This document shows positions 1 through 6,506 of a stretch of DNA of 12,697 nucleotides, one piece after another. A program made the position numbers and the translations under genes. How positions within the stretch are numbered: position 1 is the stretch's first letter; the number at the start of each line of letters is the position of its first letter. The notes beneath the pieces were generated by a model. The model worked only from the letters and a program-made list of their open reading frames with translations. It was not told where the DNA came from and did no database searches. The stretch comes from Rhodocyclaceae bacterium UBA5602 (GTDB lineage Bacteria > Pseudomonadota > Gammaproteobacteria > Burkholderiales > Rhodocyclaceae), in assembly GCA_002424865.1 (NCBI GenBank), contig DILC01000051.1, positions 12,782-25,478 of the forward strand, in the 5' to 3' direction.

Positions 1-72
1 TTCGATATGCGCGGCTTCGCGCGGCAGCACATCGGCAATGGATTCAGGCAATAGCCAGCGACGATTTCCCAT
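1..72 (-). CDS. hisZ: ATP phosphoribosyltransferase regulatory subunit HisZ, N-terminal fragment
   Basis: Only the first 24 codons are in the window; the gene runs off the left edge. The peptide begins MGNRRWLLPESIADVLPREA, matching the WLLPE-x-IADVLP-x-EA opening typical of betaproteobacterial HisZ. HisZ is a catalytically inactive paralogue of histidyl-tRNA synthetase. It pairs with the short-form HisG to make the first enzyme of histidine biosynthesis and carries its feedback control. The ATG at 72 follows the TGA of the DUF2065 gene after only 2 bases, so the two are probably co-transcribed and coupled. In related genomes purA usually follows, but it is outside this window. The identification rests on a short stretch, but the motif and the location agree. 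Confidence 0.85.
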   Translation of the reverse strand, partial: MGNRRWLLPESIADVLPREAAHIE

Positions 73-74
73 GC

Positions 75-260
75 TCAGCGCTGCAGCGTTAATAAAAGTA
101 TGCCCAAAAGAACGGACGACAAGCCAATAAAGCGGATCTGGCCGTCAGTCAATTCCGTCAAACGACGAAACATATTGCGCCACGCCTGTGGCGCTAAAAA
201 AGGCATCAAGCCTTCTAGCACCAGCATTAAGGCAACAGCAAGTAAAAGTGGTTTAACCAT
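75..260 (-). CDS. DUF2065 (YjeT-like) small inner-membrane protein
   Basis: This 61-residue protein has two hydrophobic segments, about residues 3-23 and 42-59, joined by a short basic loop containing WRNMFRRL. Size, two-helix layout and position directly after hflC match the DUF2065 family, whose E. coli member YjeT lies between hflC and purA. The function of the family is not established. The ATG at 260 has no clear Shine-Dalgarno sequence. A 96-bp spacer with a strong hairpin separates it from hflC, and its stop lies 2 bases before the hisZ start. The constant linkage to hflKC suggests a role near the FtsH-HflKC membrane complex, but that is inference only. Confidence 0.85.
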   Translation of the reverse strand: MVKPLLLAVALMLVLEGLMPFLAPQAWRNMFRRLTELTDGQIRFIGLSSVLLGILLLTLQR

Positions 261-322
261 GGAAAATACGTCGCTGATCTATCGTTTGGCTTTTTGCATG
301 ACTTGATGATGGCTTGATTGGC

Positions 323-357
323 GGGTTTGGCAAGTTGCCTGGTATTTTGCCAAACCC
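323..357 (-). other. Perfect 11-bp inverted repeat (hairpin) after hflC
   Basis: The arms at 323-333 (gggtttggcaa) and 347-357 (ttgccaaaccc) are perfect complements with a 13-base loop. Reading along the minus strand, the stem begins within the hflC stop codon. It is not followed by a run of T on either strand, so it does not look like a normal intrinsic terminator. It may be an mRNA 3'-end stabiliser, a partial terminator, or a processing site between hflC and the DUF2065 gene. A shorter alternative pairing, ggcaa with ttgcc at 329-339, is also possible. Confidence 0.6.
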
Positions 358-1235
358 TATTTTCCCGCGCGCCCGCTGCTTTTCAAATACTTGAAAAACT
401 CGGAATTCGGCTCAATCACCATCAAGTCACGCTTGTTTTTAAAGCTCGCCCGGTAGGCTTCCAGGCTGCGATAGAACGCATAAAACTCTGGATTCCCGCC
501 AAACGCCTGGCCATAAATAGACGACGCCTTAGCGTCCCCCTCACCTTTGACCTGTTGCGCGTCACGATAGGCTTCTGCAATGATCACCTCGCTTTGCCGA
601 TCGGCGTTAGCGCGGATCTTTTCGGATTCCGCCGCACCTTCTGAGCGCAACTCATTGGCTACGCGCTTGCGCTCAGTCTCCATCCGCCGATAAACCGATT
701 CAGAGACTTCCGGCGGAAAATCCACGCGCTTTAAACGCACATCGACAATCTCAACGCCGATCGCACGCATATCCGCATCGGCTTTTTTCTGCACTTCCAC
801 CATGATGCTATCGCGCTTGCCGGAGACCACATCATGCACGGTACGCCGGCCGAACTCCTCACGCAATCCGGAATTCACCGTTTGCATCAAGCGCGTCCTG
901 GCGACCGCCTCATCCCCACCGACGGAAATGTAGTACTGCTTCACATTGTGAATGCGCCACTTCACGAAGGAATCGACCAGCACGGGCTTTTTCTCGGCGG
1001 TCAAAAAACGCTCGGGCTCGGCAGAGTCCAGTGTCAAAATGCGCTTGTCAAAAAATCGCACGTTTTGAATCATGGGCCATTTGAACACCAAGCCGGGTTG
1101 AGAAATCACTGACTTGACTTCGCCCAACTGGAAAATAATGGCAAATTGGCGCTGATCCACGGTGAAAATGGTCATCGCCGCCAAAACGAGCGACGCAAAA
1201 ACCAGCGTTAACACAAAGGAAATTGAGCGTTGCAT
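357..1235 (-). CDS. hflC: HflC, SPFH-domain membrane regulator of the FtsH protease
   Basis: The protein is 292 residues, the usual length for HflC. An N-terminal membrane anchor spans about residues 7-25. It is followed by the SPFH/Band-7 domain, opening with VDQRQFAIIFQLGEV and including the PGLVFKWP stretch. A charged, probably coiled-coil region (about 185-240) contains METERKRVANELRSEGAAE. HflC pairs with HflK in a large ring around FtsH in the inner membrane and controls FtsH degradation of membrane proteins. The ATG at 1235 shares one base with the hflK stop (TAATG). An AAAGGAG ribosome binding site lies at 1245-1251, 9 bases upstream inside hflK. The C-terminus ends in a lysine-rich tail, SSGRAGK. 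Confidence 0.97.
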   Translation of the reverse strand: MQRSISFVLTLVFASLVLAAMTIFTVDQRQFAIIFQLGEVKSVISQPGLVFKWPMIQNVRFFDKRILTLDSAEPERFLTAEKKPVLVDSFVKWRIHNVKQYYISVGGDEAVARTRLMQTVNSGLREEFGRRTVHDVVSGKRDSIMVEVQKKADADMRAIGVEIVDVRLKRVDFPPEVSESVYRRMETERKRVANELRSEGAAESEKIRANADRQSEVIIAEAYRDAQQVKGEGDAKASSIYGQAFGGNPEFYAFYRSLEAYRASFKNKRDLMVIEPNSEFFKYLKSSGRAGK

Positions 1236-2539
1236 TAGCGCGCACTCCTTTCACGCGAGAGCACCCTGTCTCGCCCGCGCCCATCACCAGGCGCGACTTG
1301 TTCCATCTGCGGGGGCGCTGAACCTGAAAAAGTCGGCGCTGGCAGAACGGCGCCGGACACAGCGCCCGGCAGGCCATTCCCAGCCTCGGCAGCCGCCGCC
1401 GGACCGGCACCGGCGGCTTGCGCTTGCATGAGCTTGTCGAGCGGCAAATACAGCAAATTGCCATTGCCCTTGGCGTCCACCATCACCTTGGTGGTATTTG
1501 AAAACACCTGCTGCAAGGTATCCAAATACATCCGGCTACGCGTCACCTCAGGTGCTTTCTTGTATTCCGCCAGCACTTGCTTAAAGCGTGCCGCATCACC
1601 TTCGGCTGTGGCAATGATGCGCTGCTTGTACCCATTGGACTCCTCCATCAAGCGGGAAGCCGCACCGCGGGCGCGCGGAATCACGTCATTGGCATACGCC
1701 TGGCCTTCATTCTTGGCGCGTTCGCGATCCTGGCCGGCTTTGACCGCATCATCAAAAGCTGCCTGCACCTGCTCTGGCGGCTGCGTTCCCTGCATGCTCA
1801 CCGAGCGGACCTGTATGCCTGTCCTGTAACGATCGAGAATCTCCTGTATCAGCTTTTGCGTATTAGCGGCAATCTGATCACGCCCTTCATAGAGCACAAA
1901 GTCCATTTTGCTTTTACCCACAATTTCACGAATCGCAGTCTCAGCGGCCTGCATCACGGTTTCATCCGGGTTGCGGTTATTGAATAAATAATCTTTAGGG
2001 TCTTTTAGCAAATACTGCACGGCAAATTGCACGCTCACGATGTTTTCATCATCCGTCAGCATCAGCGCCTCTTGCGGCACCTTGTTTTTATCCGTGCCCC
2101 GATAGCCAACTTCAACCGTACGGACGCCGGTCAGGTTGATCACTGAGTGCGACTCAATCGGCCACGGCAAGCGCCAGCGCAAACCCGGTTCGGTGATCTC
2201 CTTGAATGCACCGAACTGCAACACCACGCCGCGTTGCGATGCATCCACTGTATACATGCCGCTGCCCAACCAAATCGCGGCAACTACCGCGATGACAATG
2301 CCAATCCCCCCACCAAACTGCCTGGCACTGATCGGGGGCATCCCACTGCTGTTGCCGCCATAGCCACCCCCGCCCTGGCCGCGCTGCGTTGAATTTTTAT
2401 TGCCAAACAAACCCGACAAGCGCCTGTTCATGTCACGCCATAAATCATCAAGATCGGGCGGGCCTTGCTTATCCCCGCGCTCGCCCCCTCCCTTGCTGCC
2501 ATCAGGCTTATTACCCCAGCCATGATCATTCAACGACAT
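1235..2539 (-). CDS. hflK: HflK, SPFH-domain partner of HflC and FtsH
   Basis: The protein is 434 residues. An N-terminal cytoplasmic region is rich in Gly and charged residues, with PPDLDDLWRDMNRRLSGLFG at about 28-46 as in other HflK proteins. A membrane helix lies at about 77-95, then the SPFH domain beginning TVDASQRGVVLQFG. A helical region (about 255-345) and an Ala/Gly/Pro-rich C-terminal tail (about 373-420) follow. I chose the ATG at 2539, giving MSLNDHGWGN, the usual family start. It has a modest CTGGA ribosome site 6 bases upstream. An in-frame GTG at 2557 would add six residues without family support. It forms the HflKC complex around FtsH. The gene is preceded by a 304-bp gap where hflX is normally found. 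Confidence 0.96.
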   Translation of the reverse strand: MSLNDHGWGNKPDGSKGGGERGDKQGPPDLDDLWRDMNRRLSGLFGNKNSTQRGQGGGGYGGNSSGMPPISARQFGGGIGIVIAVVAAIWLGSGMYTVDASQRGVVLQFGAFKEITEPGLRWRLPWPIESHSVINLTGVRTVEVGYRGTDKNKVPQEALMLTDDENIVSVQFAVQYLLKDPKDYLFNNRNPDETVMQAAETAIREIVGKSKMDFVLYEGRDQIAANTQKLIQEILDRYRTGIQVRSVSMQGTQPPEQVQAAFDDAVKAGQDRERAKNEGQAYANDVIPRARGAASRLMEESNGYKQRIIATAEGDAARFKQVLAEYKKAPEVTRSRMYLDTLQQVFSNTTKVMVDAKGNGNLLYLPLDKLMQAQAAGAGPAAAAEAGNGLPGAVSGAVLPAPTFSGSAPPQMEQVAPGDGRGRDRVLSRERSAR

Positions 2540-2843
2540 CAAAATTCCAGTGATCACAATGAAATGACTCCGTTAGGTAAAAGCGGCGATGAATGGCCGC
2601 AAAACAGCAATAGGAAAAGTAAAAACCCAAAACGTTCAAGAATGGTTTGCATGGCCAATTATCAAACGATGCGCAGTCGGCATCAGCGCTTGCCAAGGAT
2701 TGAAAATCAACTGTTTTGCGCAGGGAAAAATGGCAGAAATGTTACCACATCAACTGATGGAAGGCCTGTGCGTTCCGGCCTGCAGTGGCGCCCGCCATTT
2801 GACAGCCATTGCAGGTTGCGTAGCCCCGCCATTGGCCCACCGC
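2540..2843. other. 304-bp stretch between hfq and hflK without a recognised gene (expected hflX slot)
   Basis: In most Beta- and Gammaproteobacteria this position holds hflX, a ribosome-splitting GTPase of roughly 370-430 residues. Reading all three minus frames I see no GTPase motif and no HflX-like sequence. The longest minus-strand open stretch is about 43 codons from an ATG at 2832, and the frame in phase with hfq stays open for 33 codons past its stop. On the plus strand a 102-codon ORF (2589-2897) spans much of the gap but runs into hfq antisense and lacks a clear ribosome site. The stretch is AT-richer near hflK and probably holds the hflK promoter and leader. Confidence 0.75.
2658..2686 (-). 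promoter_or_regulatory. Candidate sigma-70 promoter for hflKC
   Basis: On the minus strand a -10-like GATAAT (2658-2663, five of six consensus bases) is preceded by a 17-base spacer and a weak -35-like CTGATG (2681-2686, three of six). It would give a leader of about 110 bases before the hflK ATG. An alternative further downstream is TTGAAC with TCCTAT at 18-base spacing. The case rests mainly on the position in a gene-free gap before hflK. Confidence 0.25.
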
Positions 2844-3077
2844 TTACTCACCCTGCCCCTGGGAAAAATCAACTGCGCGCACTGGCACAATGGTTGATAT
2901 GGCATGCTTGTACACCATCTGCGTAACGGTATTTTTAAGCAACACAACATATTGATCAAAAGAATCAATTTGTCCTTGCAACTTAATGCCATTGACCAGA
3001 TAAACGGCGACGGGAACATGCTCGCGCCGCAAAATATTCAAAAATGGGTCTTGTAACATTTGCCCTTTATTACTCAT
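2844..3077 (-). CDS. hfq: RNA chaperone Hfq
   Basis: The protein is 77 residues, within the normal size range. The Sm fold is clear: GQMLQDPFLN at about 6-15 holds the proximal-face glutamine, YLVNGIKLQGQIDSFDQ forms Sm1, and VYKHAIST is the Sm2 motif with the K-H pair that contacts uridines. The rim patch reads RREH instead of the RRER of E. coli; a histidine here is also found in Burkholderia-type Hfq. The C-terminal tail is short (FSQGQGE). Hfq hexamers pair small RNAs with mRNAs and affect RNA stability and translation. The ATG at 3077 has a strong AAGGAAG site at 3084-3090, 6 bases upstream. The 208-bp gap after der suggests an independent promoter. Confidence 0.98.
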   Translation of the reverse strand: MSNKGQMLQDPFLNILRREHVPVAVYLVNGIKLQGQIDSFDQYVVLLKNTVTQMVYKHAISTIVPVRAVDFSQGQGE

Positions 3078-3285
3078 GAGTGACTTCCTTTTAGGGTGAT
3101 TCTGATCGTTCTTGAAATGAAAAAACGCTTTGATCCGTGTTGCCTGAAAATGGTTCGTCTGACATTCTAACGCCGTACCGCGAGCGCCGACTTTTTCAAT
3201 TGTTCTTTACGTACGTTTCGTCCATCAAACAGCATGAAGTTTTAATGCCCGCCGGATGCCCGCGCAAACCTTGATGCAGGCAACC
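3078..3285 (-). promoter_or_regulatory. hfq leader and probable promoter region
   Basis: These 208 bases between der and hfq contain no convincing ORF and no intrinsic terminator after der. A -10-like TAGAAT lies at 3164-3169 on the minus strand, about 86 bases before the hfq ATG, but its -35 at 17 bases (AGTCGG) is poor. Another weak pair is TTGATG followed 18 bases later by AACAAT, further upstream. The strong hfq ribosome site is at the lower end. Promoter activity is inferred from the gap; the exact boxes are uncertain. Confidence 0.35.
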
Positions 3286-4611
3286 CTAGCGCTCAGTGGA
3301 AAACGGGTTTTTCGAGGTCTTGTATTGAACCCGCAACGGTGTGCCCTGCAGCTTGAACGCTTGCAAAAAGTAACGCTCAAGATAGCGCGTATAAGACGCC
3401 GGAATATGCTCCAGGGCATTGCCATGCACCACGATAATCGGTGGATTGCTGCCGCCCTGGTGCGCATAGCGCAACTTCGGCCGGAACAAGCCATGCCGTG
3501 GCGGCGTTTGTTTTTCCACGGCAGAGATCAGCACACGGGTCAGCTTGGGCGTCGCCATTTTGGCCATTGCCGCAGCGTACGCGCGATCAACCGACGACAA
3601 GACGCCCGCAATCCCCTGCCCCTTCTTGGCCGAGATGTAATGCACCTGGGCAAAGCCCAAAAAATTCAGCTTATGCTCAATGGCTTCTTTGATCTGCCCA
3701 CGCCGGTACGAGTCCACCGCATCCCACTTATTCACGGCAACCACCAGGGCGCGCCCGGCATCAACGCAAAACCCGGCAATGTGCGCATCCTGGTCGGAAA
3801 CATCCTGGCTGGCATCCACCATCAACACCACCACATTGGACGCTTCAACCGCCTGCAAGGTTTTGATCACCGAGAACTTTTCTATGGTCTCAAAAACCCG
3901 GCCTTTGCGCCGCAATCCGGCCGTATCTATCAGCGTGTAGGCTTTACCATTGCGCTCGAACGGAATTTCAATCGCATCGCGCGTCGTGCCCGGCATATCA
4001 AACGCGATCACCCGCTCTTCGCCCAGCAGGGTATTGATCAGCGTGCTCTTGCCAACATTCGGCCGCCCGGCAATCGCCACGCGCGGGCCTTCGCCGCTGT
4101 CTGGCACATCCTCCTCCACAGGGAATGGCGCCAAAGCCAATTCGACCAGCTCGCGCACGCCATCACCATGTGCTGCGGATATCACGCAGGGCGTGCCACA
4201 CCCCAGCTCGTAAAATTCAGCGCCGACCACTTGCCGGTTCATGCCTTCGCCTTTATTCACGGCCAGCAGCACGGGGCGTCCGCTACGGCGCAGCAAATCG
4301 GCGATGACCTTGTCCTGCGGCGTCAGGCCGGCGCGGGCATCGACAATGAACAGCAGCATGTCCGCTTCAGCAATCGCCGCCTCCGCCTGCCGCGCCATCT
4401 CATGCACAATGCCTTCTTTTGCCTGCGGCTCGAAGCCGCCCGTATCGACCACCAGATGGGGCTTGTTGCCCAGGCGGCCATGCCCATAATGGCGATCCCG
4501 CGTAAGCCCCGGTTGATCGGCCACCAGCGCATCGCGCGAGCGGGTCAAGCGGTTAAAGAGTGTCGACTTGCCCACATTCGGGCGGCCAACAATGACCAAG
4601 GTAGGTTTCAT
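3286..4611 (-). CDS. der: Ribosome assembly GTPase Der (EngA)
   Basis: The protein is 441 residues with the tandem GTPase layout unique to Der. Domain 1 has GRPNVGKS at 9-16, DTGG at 56-59 and the variant G4 motif NKGE at 119-122. Domain 2 has GRPNVGKS at 182-189, DTAG at 229-232, NKWD at 294-297 and SAKKG at 327-331. The C-terminal KH-like domain (about 355-441) includes TPPRHGLFRPKLRYAHQGG. Der acts in late maturation of the 50S subunit and is essential in E. coli. All key motifs are intact. The ATG at 4611 lies 3 bases after the bamB stop and lacks a strong Shine-Dalgarno sequence, which suggests translational coupling to bamB, the usual upstream neighbour. Confidence 0.98.
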   Translation of the reverse strand: MKPTLVIVGRPNVGKSTLFNRLTRSRDALVADQPGLTRDRHYGHGRLGNKPHLVVDTGGFEPQAKEGIVHEMARQAEAAIAEADMLLFIVDARAGLTPQDKVIADLLRRSGRPVLLAVNKGEGMNRQVVGAEFYELGCGTPCVISAAHGDGVRELVELALAPFPVEEDVPDSGEGPRVAIAGRPNVGKSTLINTLLGEERVIAFDMPGTTRDAIEIPFERNGKAYTLIDTAGLRRKGRVFETIEKFSVIKTLQAVEASNVVVLMVDASQDVSDQDAHIAGFCVDAGRALVVAVNKWDAVDSYRRGQIKEAIEHKLNFLGFAQVHYISAKKGQGIAGVLSSVDRAYAAAMAKMATPKLTRVLISAVEKQTPPRHGLFRPKLRYAHQGGSNPPIIVVHGNALEHIPASYTRYLERYFLQAFKLQGTPLRVQYKTSKNPFSTER

Positions 4612-4614
4612 TGA

Positions 4615-5811
4615 TTACTTAACCGCCATCCCATAGATACCACCATTCACTGTTTGCACAACCAAACCTGCCGCATTGCTGACAGGATCCCCGCGTACCG
4701 CACTGCCATCCGTGTTCATGCGGCCGACCAAGGCACCCGTATCCTTGCGCAAAGCATGCACAAAGCCTTCGACATCAGCCACCACCACAAAGTCATCCAC
4801 CAACACGGGCCGGGTGGGGCTACGCGTCATCAATTTGTCCATCAGCCACATGCTGGATCCACTATCGCGACTCAGCGCCTGAATACGCCCCAGCGTGTCG
4901 GTGACATAAATCTGCCGCTCGTCCGCCGCAAGGCCTACGGTTGAAGACATCTCACGCGACCACAGCTGGTTGCCGGCATTGACATCAAAACAAGCCACCC
5001 GCCCCTGATAGGCTACAGCGCACACGGCATTGCCCGCCAGCACAGGCGAGCTGATGACATCCGTAATCCGCTCAAGTTCCGTCGTGCCTTTGGGGGAGGC
5101 CACGGTCGCTTCCCACGCAGTGCTGCCATTGTTGCTAGCCAGGGCAACCAGCTTGCCGCCAGCAAAACCCACATAGATGGTCTTGCCCGCGTTGAGCACA
5201 CTGGCATAAGAGCGCAAAGCCAGCGCCGGCACATTGCGCTGATACATCCAGCGCCGCTTGCCGTCCGCAGCCTCCAGGCCGACAATGCGCGCATCCCCTG
5301 AACGCACCACCACCAAGCCATCGGCGATTGCGGGCGGCGCCAATACTTCTGAGCTCACGCGCGTGGTCCACAAGATCTTGCCCGATGCCGCATCCAGTGC
5401 CAGCACCTCGCCTTTGGCCGTACCCACCGCCACCAGCCTGCCATCGCTGCCCACGCCGCCAGAAATTACCTGGCCCGTCGCGGCGCGCCAGACCTGCTTG
5501 CCCTGGTCAAAACGCGCCACCGAACCATCCGCTGCCGCAACAAAAACACTGCCATCGACAAGCGCCGGCGTCAAACTGTAATTGCCCGATTCGCCAATCT
5601 TTGCCTGCCACAGGGCGTTAACCGCCGCTTTTGATTCAAATGCAGGCAAGGGCTTGGCCTTTGCCTGGGGCGTACTGCTGCTGAATGGATTCAGGCTATC
5701 GAGCGAAATGCAGCCGCTGAGCAAAAGCACGCTACTCAGCGATAAAACGCCCAAGGCTTCCATGCCGGCCCGCCTGACCATTGCCGCCACAGGCCGGCGC
5801 TTTGTGCTCAC
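4615..5811 (-). CDS. bamB: Outer-membrane assembly lipoprotein BamB
   Basis: The protein is 398 residues. It has a basic n-region, a hydrophobic stretch (about 19-31) and a lipobox-like LSGC, predicting lipidation at Cys34 after cleavage by signal peptidase II. The mature part holds repeated PQQ-type beta-propeller blades, visible as recurring patterns such as DGSVARFDQGKQVWRAATG and KGEVLALDAASGKILWTTRV. BamB is the propeller subunit of the BAM complex that inserts beta-barrel proteins in the outer membrane. The start is a GTG at 5811 whose bases overlap the yfgM stop (GTGA). A GGAGG site at 5819-5823, spaced 7 bases, decides this start. The yfgM-bamB-der order is the standard one in this class. 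Confidence 0.95.
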   Translation of the reverse strand: MSTKRRPVAAMVRRAGMEALGVLSLSSVLLLSGCISLDSLNPFSSSTPQAKAKPLPAFESKAAVNALWQAKIGESGNYSLTPALVDGSVFVAAADGSVARFDQGKQVWRAATGQVISGGVGSDGRLVAVGTAKGEVLALDAASGKILWTTRVSSEVLAPPAIADGLVVVRSGDARIVGLEAADGKRRWMYQRNVPALALRSYASVLNAGKTIYVGFAGGKLVALASNNGSTAWEATVASPKGTTELERITDVISSPVLAGNAVCAVAYQGRVACFDVNAGNQLWSREMSSTVGLAADERQIYVTDTLGRIQALSRDSGSSMWLMDKLMTRSPTRPVLVDDFVVVADVEGFVHALRKDTGALVGRMNTDGSAVRGDPVSNAAGLVVQTVNGGIYGMAVK

Positions 5812-6506
5812 GATTTGGCCTCCGCCGCTGGTGGAACAGTAGCGCTCAGCGCATTCCGCTTGCGTTGCACAAGGTCACGATATGCCGCGCGCTTGCCCCT
5901 CCCGGAGCCATCCGCAGCTTTCTCTTGCGCATCAATGGCCGCCAAAGCCACATCATACGCAGCAGCGGCCTCAGCCATCTTTCCCTGGGCATGATAAATA
6001 TCGCCGCGCACATCGGCATAGCGTGGCGTAAAGGGCGCTGGGGGCGTTGTCGCCAGCTGCGCCAGCGCTTCATCAAATGCCTTATCGTCCAGCAGGACAA
6101 CCGCCAGGCGCAACCGCGCCAAGGCGCGCAGGCCTTCATCTTTTGCATGCCCTGCCGCCCAGGCCAACTGCGCACGCGCCGACTTGTTATCCCGTTGATC
6201 AACCTCCACGCGGGCGGCGATCAATGCGCCCATCCCGGCATAACTCGTCCCCGCATATTTTTCGATCAACTCGCCACTGAGCAACTTGACTTGCTTGAGG
6301 TCATTTTTACCTGCTGCTTGCTGTAAACCCGCATACACCGCCGAAGCCTTGCCTGCCTGCTGATTTTGCCACCACTGCCAAGCTTGCCAGGCGGCAAAGC
6401 CTATTGCGACGACCAGCACCAAACTGCTCACCCGTCGGCCATGCTGCTGCCACCAGGTTTTGAGCTCCGCTAATTGTTCCTGCTCTTCAAGGTCAAAAGT
6501 TGCCAT
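5808..6506 (-). CDS. yfgM: YfgM-type TPR membrane protein (ancillary SecYEG translocon subunit)
   Basis: The protein is 232 residues from MATFDLEEQEQLAELKTWWQ, the usual family opening. It has one membrane helix at about 27-46 and a periplasmic TPR-like domain rich in Ala, with a repeat such as GDIYHAQGKMAEAAAAYDVA. In E. coli YfgM associates with SecYEG and PpiD and helps proteins pass to periplasmic chaperones. The start at 6506 overlaps the end of hisS by 14 bp and has GGAAG (6513-6517) 6 bases upstream. An ATG directly before it (6509) would leave only 3 bases. The open frame extends further upstream inside hisS, but that part is shadow sequence. It overlaps bamB by 4 bp. The Ala/Pro/Glu-rich C-terminus has no visible domain. 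Confidence 0.93.
   Translation of the reverse strand: MATFDLEEQEQLAELKTWWQQHGRRVSSLVLVVAIGFAAWQAWQWWQNQQAGKASAVYAGLQQAAGKNDLKQVKLLSGELIEKYAGTSYAGMGALIAARVEVDQRDNKSARAQLAWAAGHAKDEGLRALARLRLAVVLLDDKAFDEALAQLATTPPAPFTPRYADVRGDIYHAQGKMAEAAAAYDVALAAIDAQEKAADGSGRGKRAAYRDLVQRKRNALSATVPPAAEAKS

Noticed and set aside
2539..2557. Extended HflK start at GTG 2557
   Set aside because: The six added residues have no family support, while the ATG at 2539 gives the usual MSLND opening with a modest ribosome site in front.
2540..2843. Decayed remnant of hflX
   Set aside because: I read the minus frames for GTPase motifs and HflX-like N- or C-terminal sequence and found none, so I cannot call a pseudogene.
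2465..2926. 153-codon plus-strand frame over the hflK start, the gap and the hfq end
   Set aside because: It is antisense to two certain genes at both ends, has no ribosome site and a composition unlike the true genes.
3245..3263. Short direct repeat ATGCCCGC after der
   Set aside because: Two 8-base copies 3 bases apart cannot form a terminator hairpin, and this length is expected by chance in GC-rich sequence.
3256..4614. 452-codon open frame on the plus strand
   Set aside because: It lies exactly antisense to der, whose motifs are intact on the minus strand. Its length follows from the GC-biased third codon positions of der, and the product is a His/Arg-rich translation without a family pattern.
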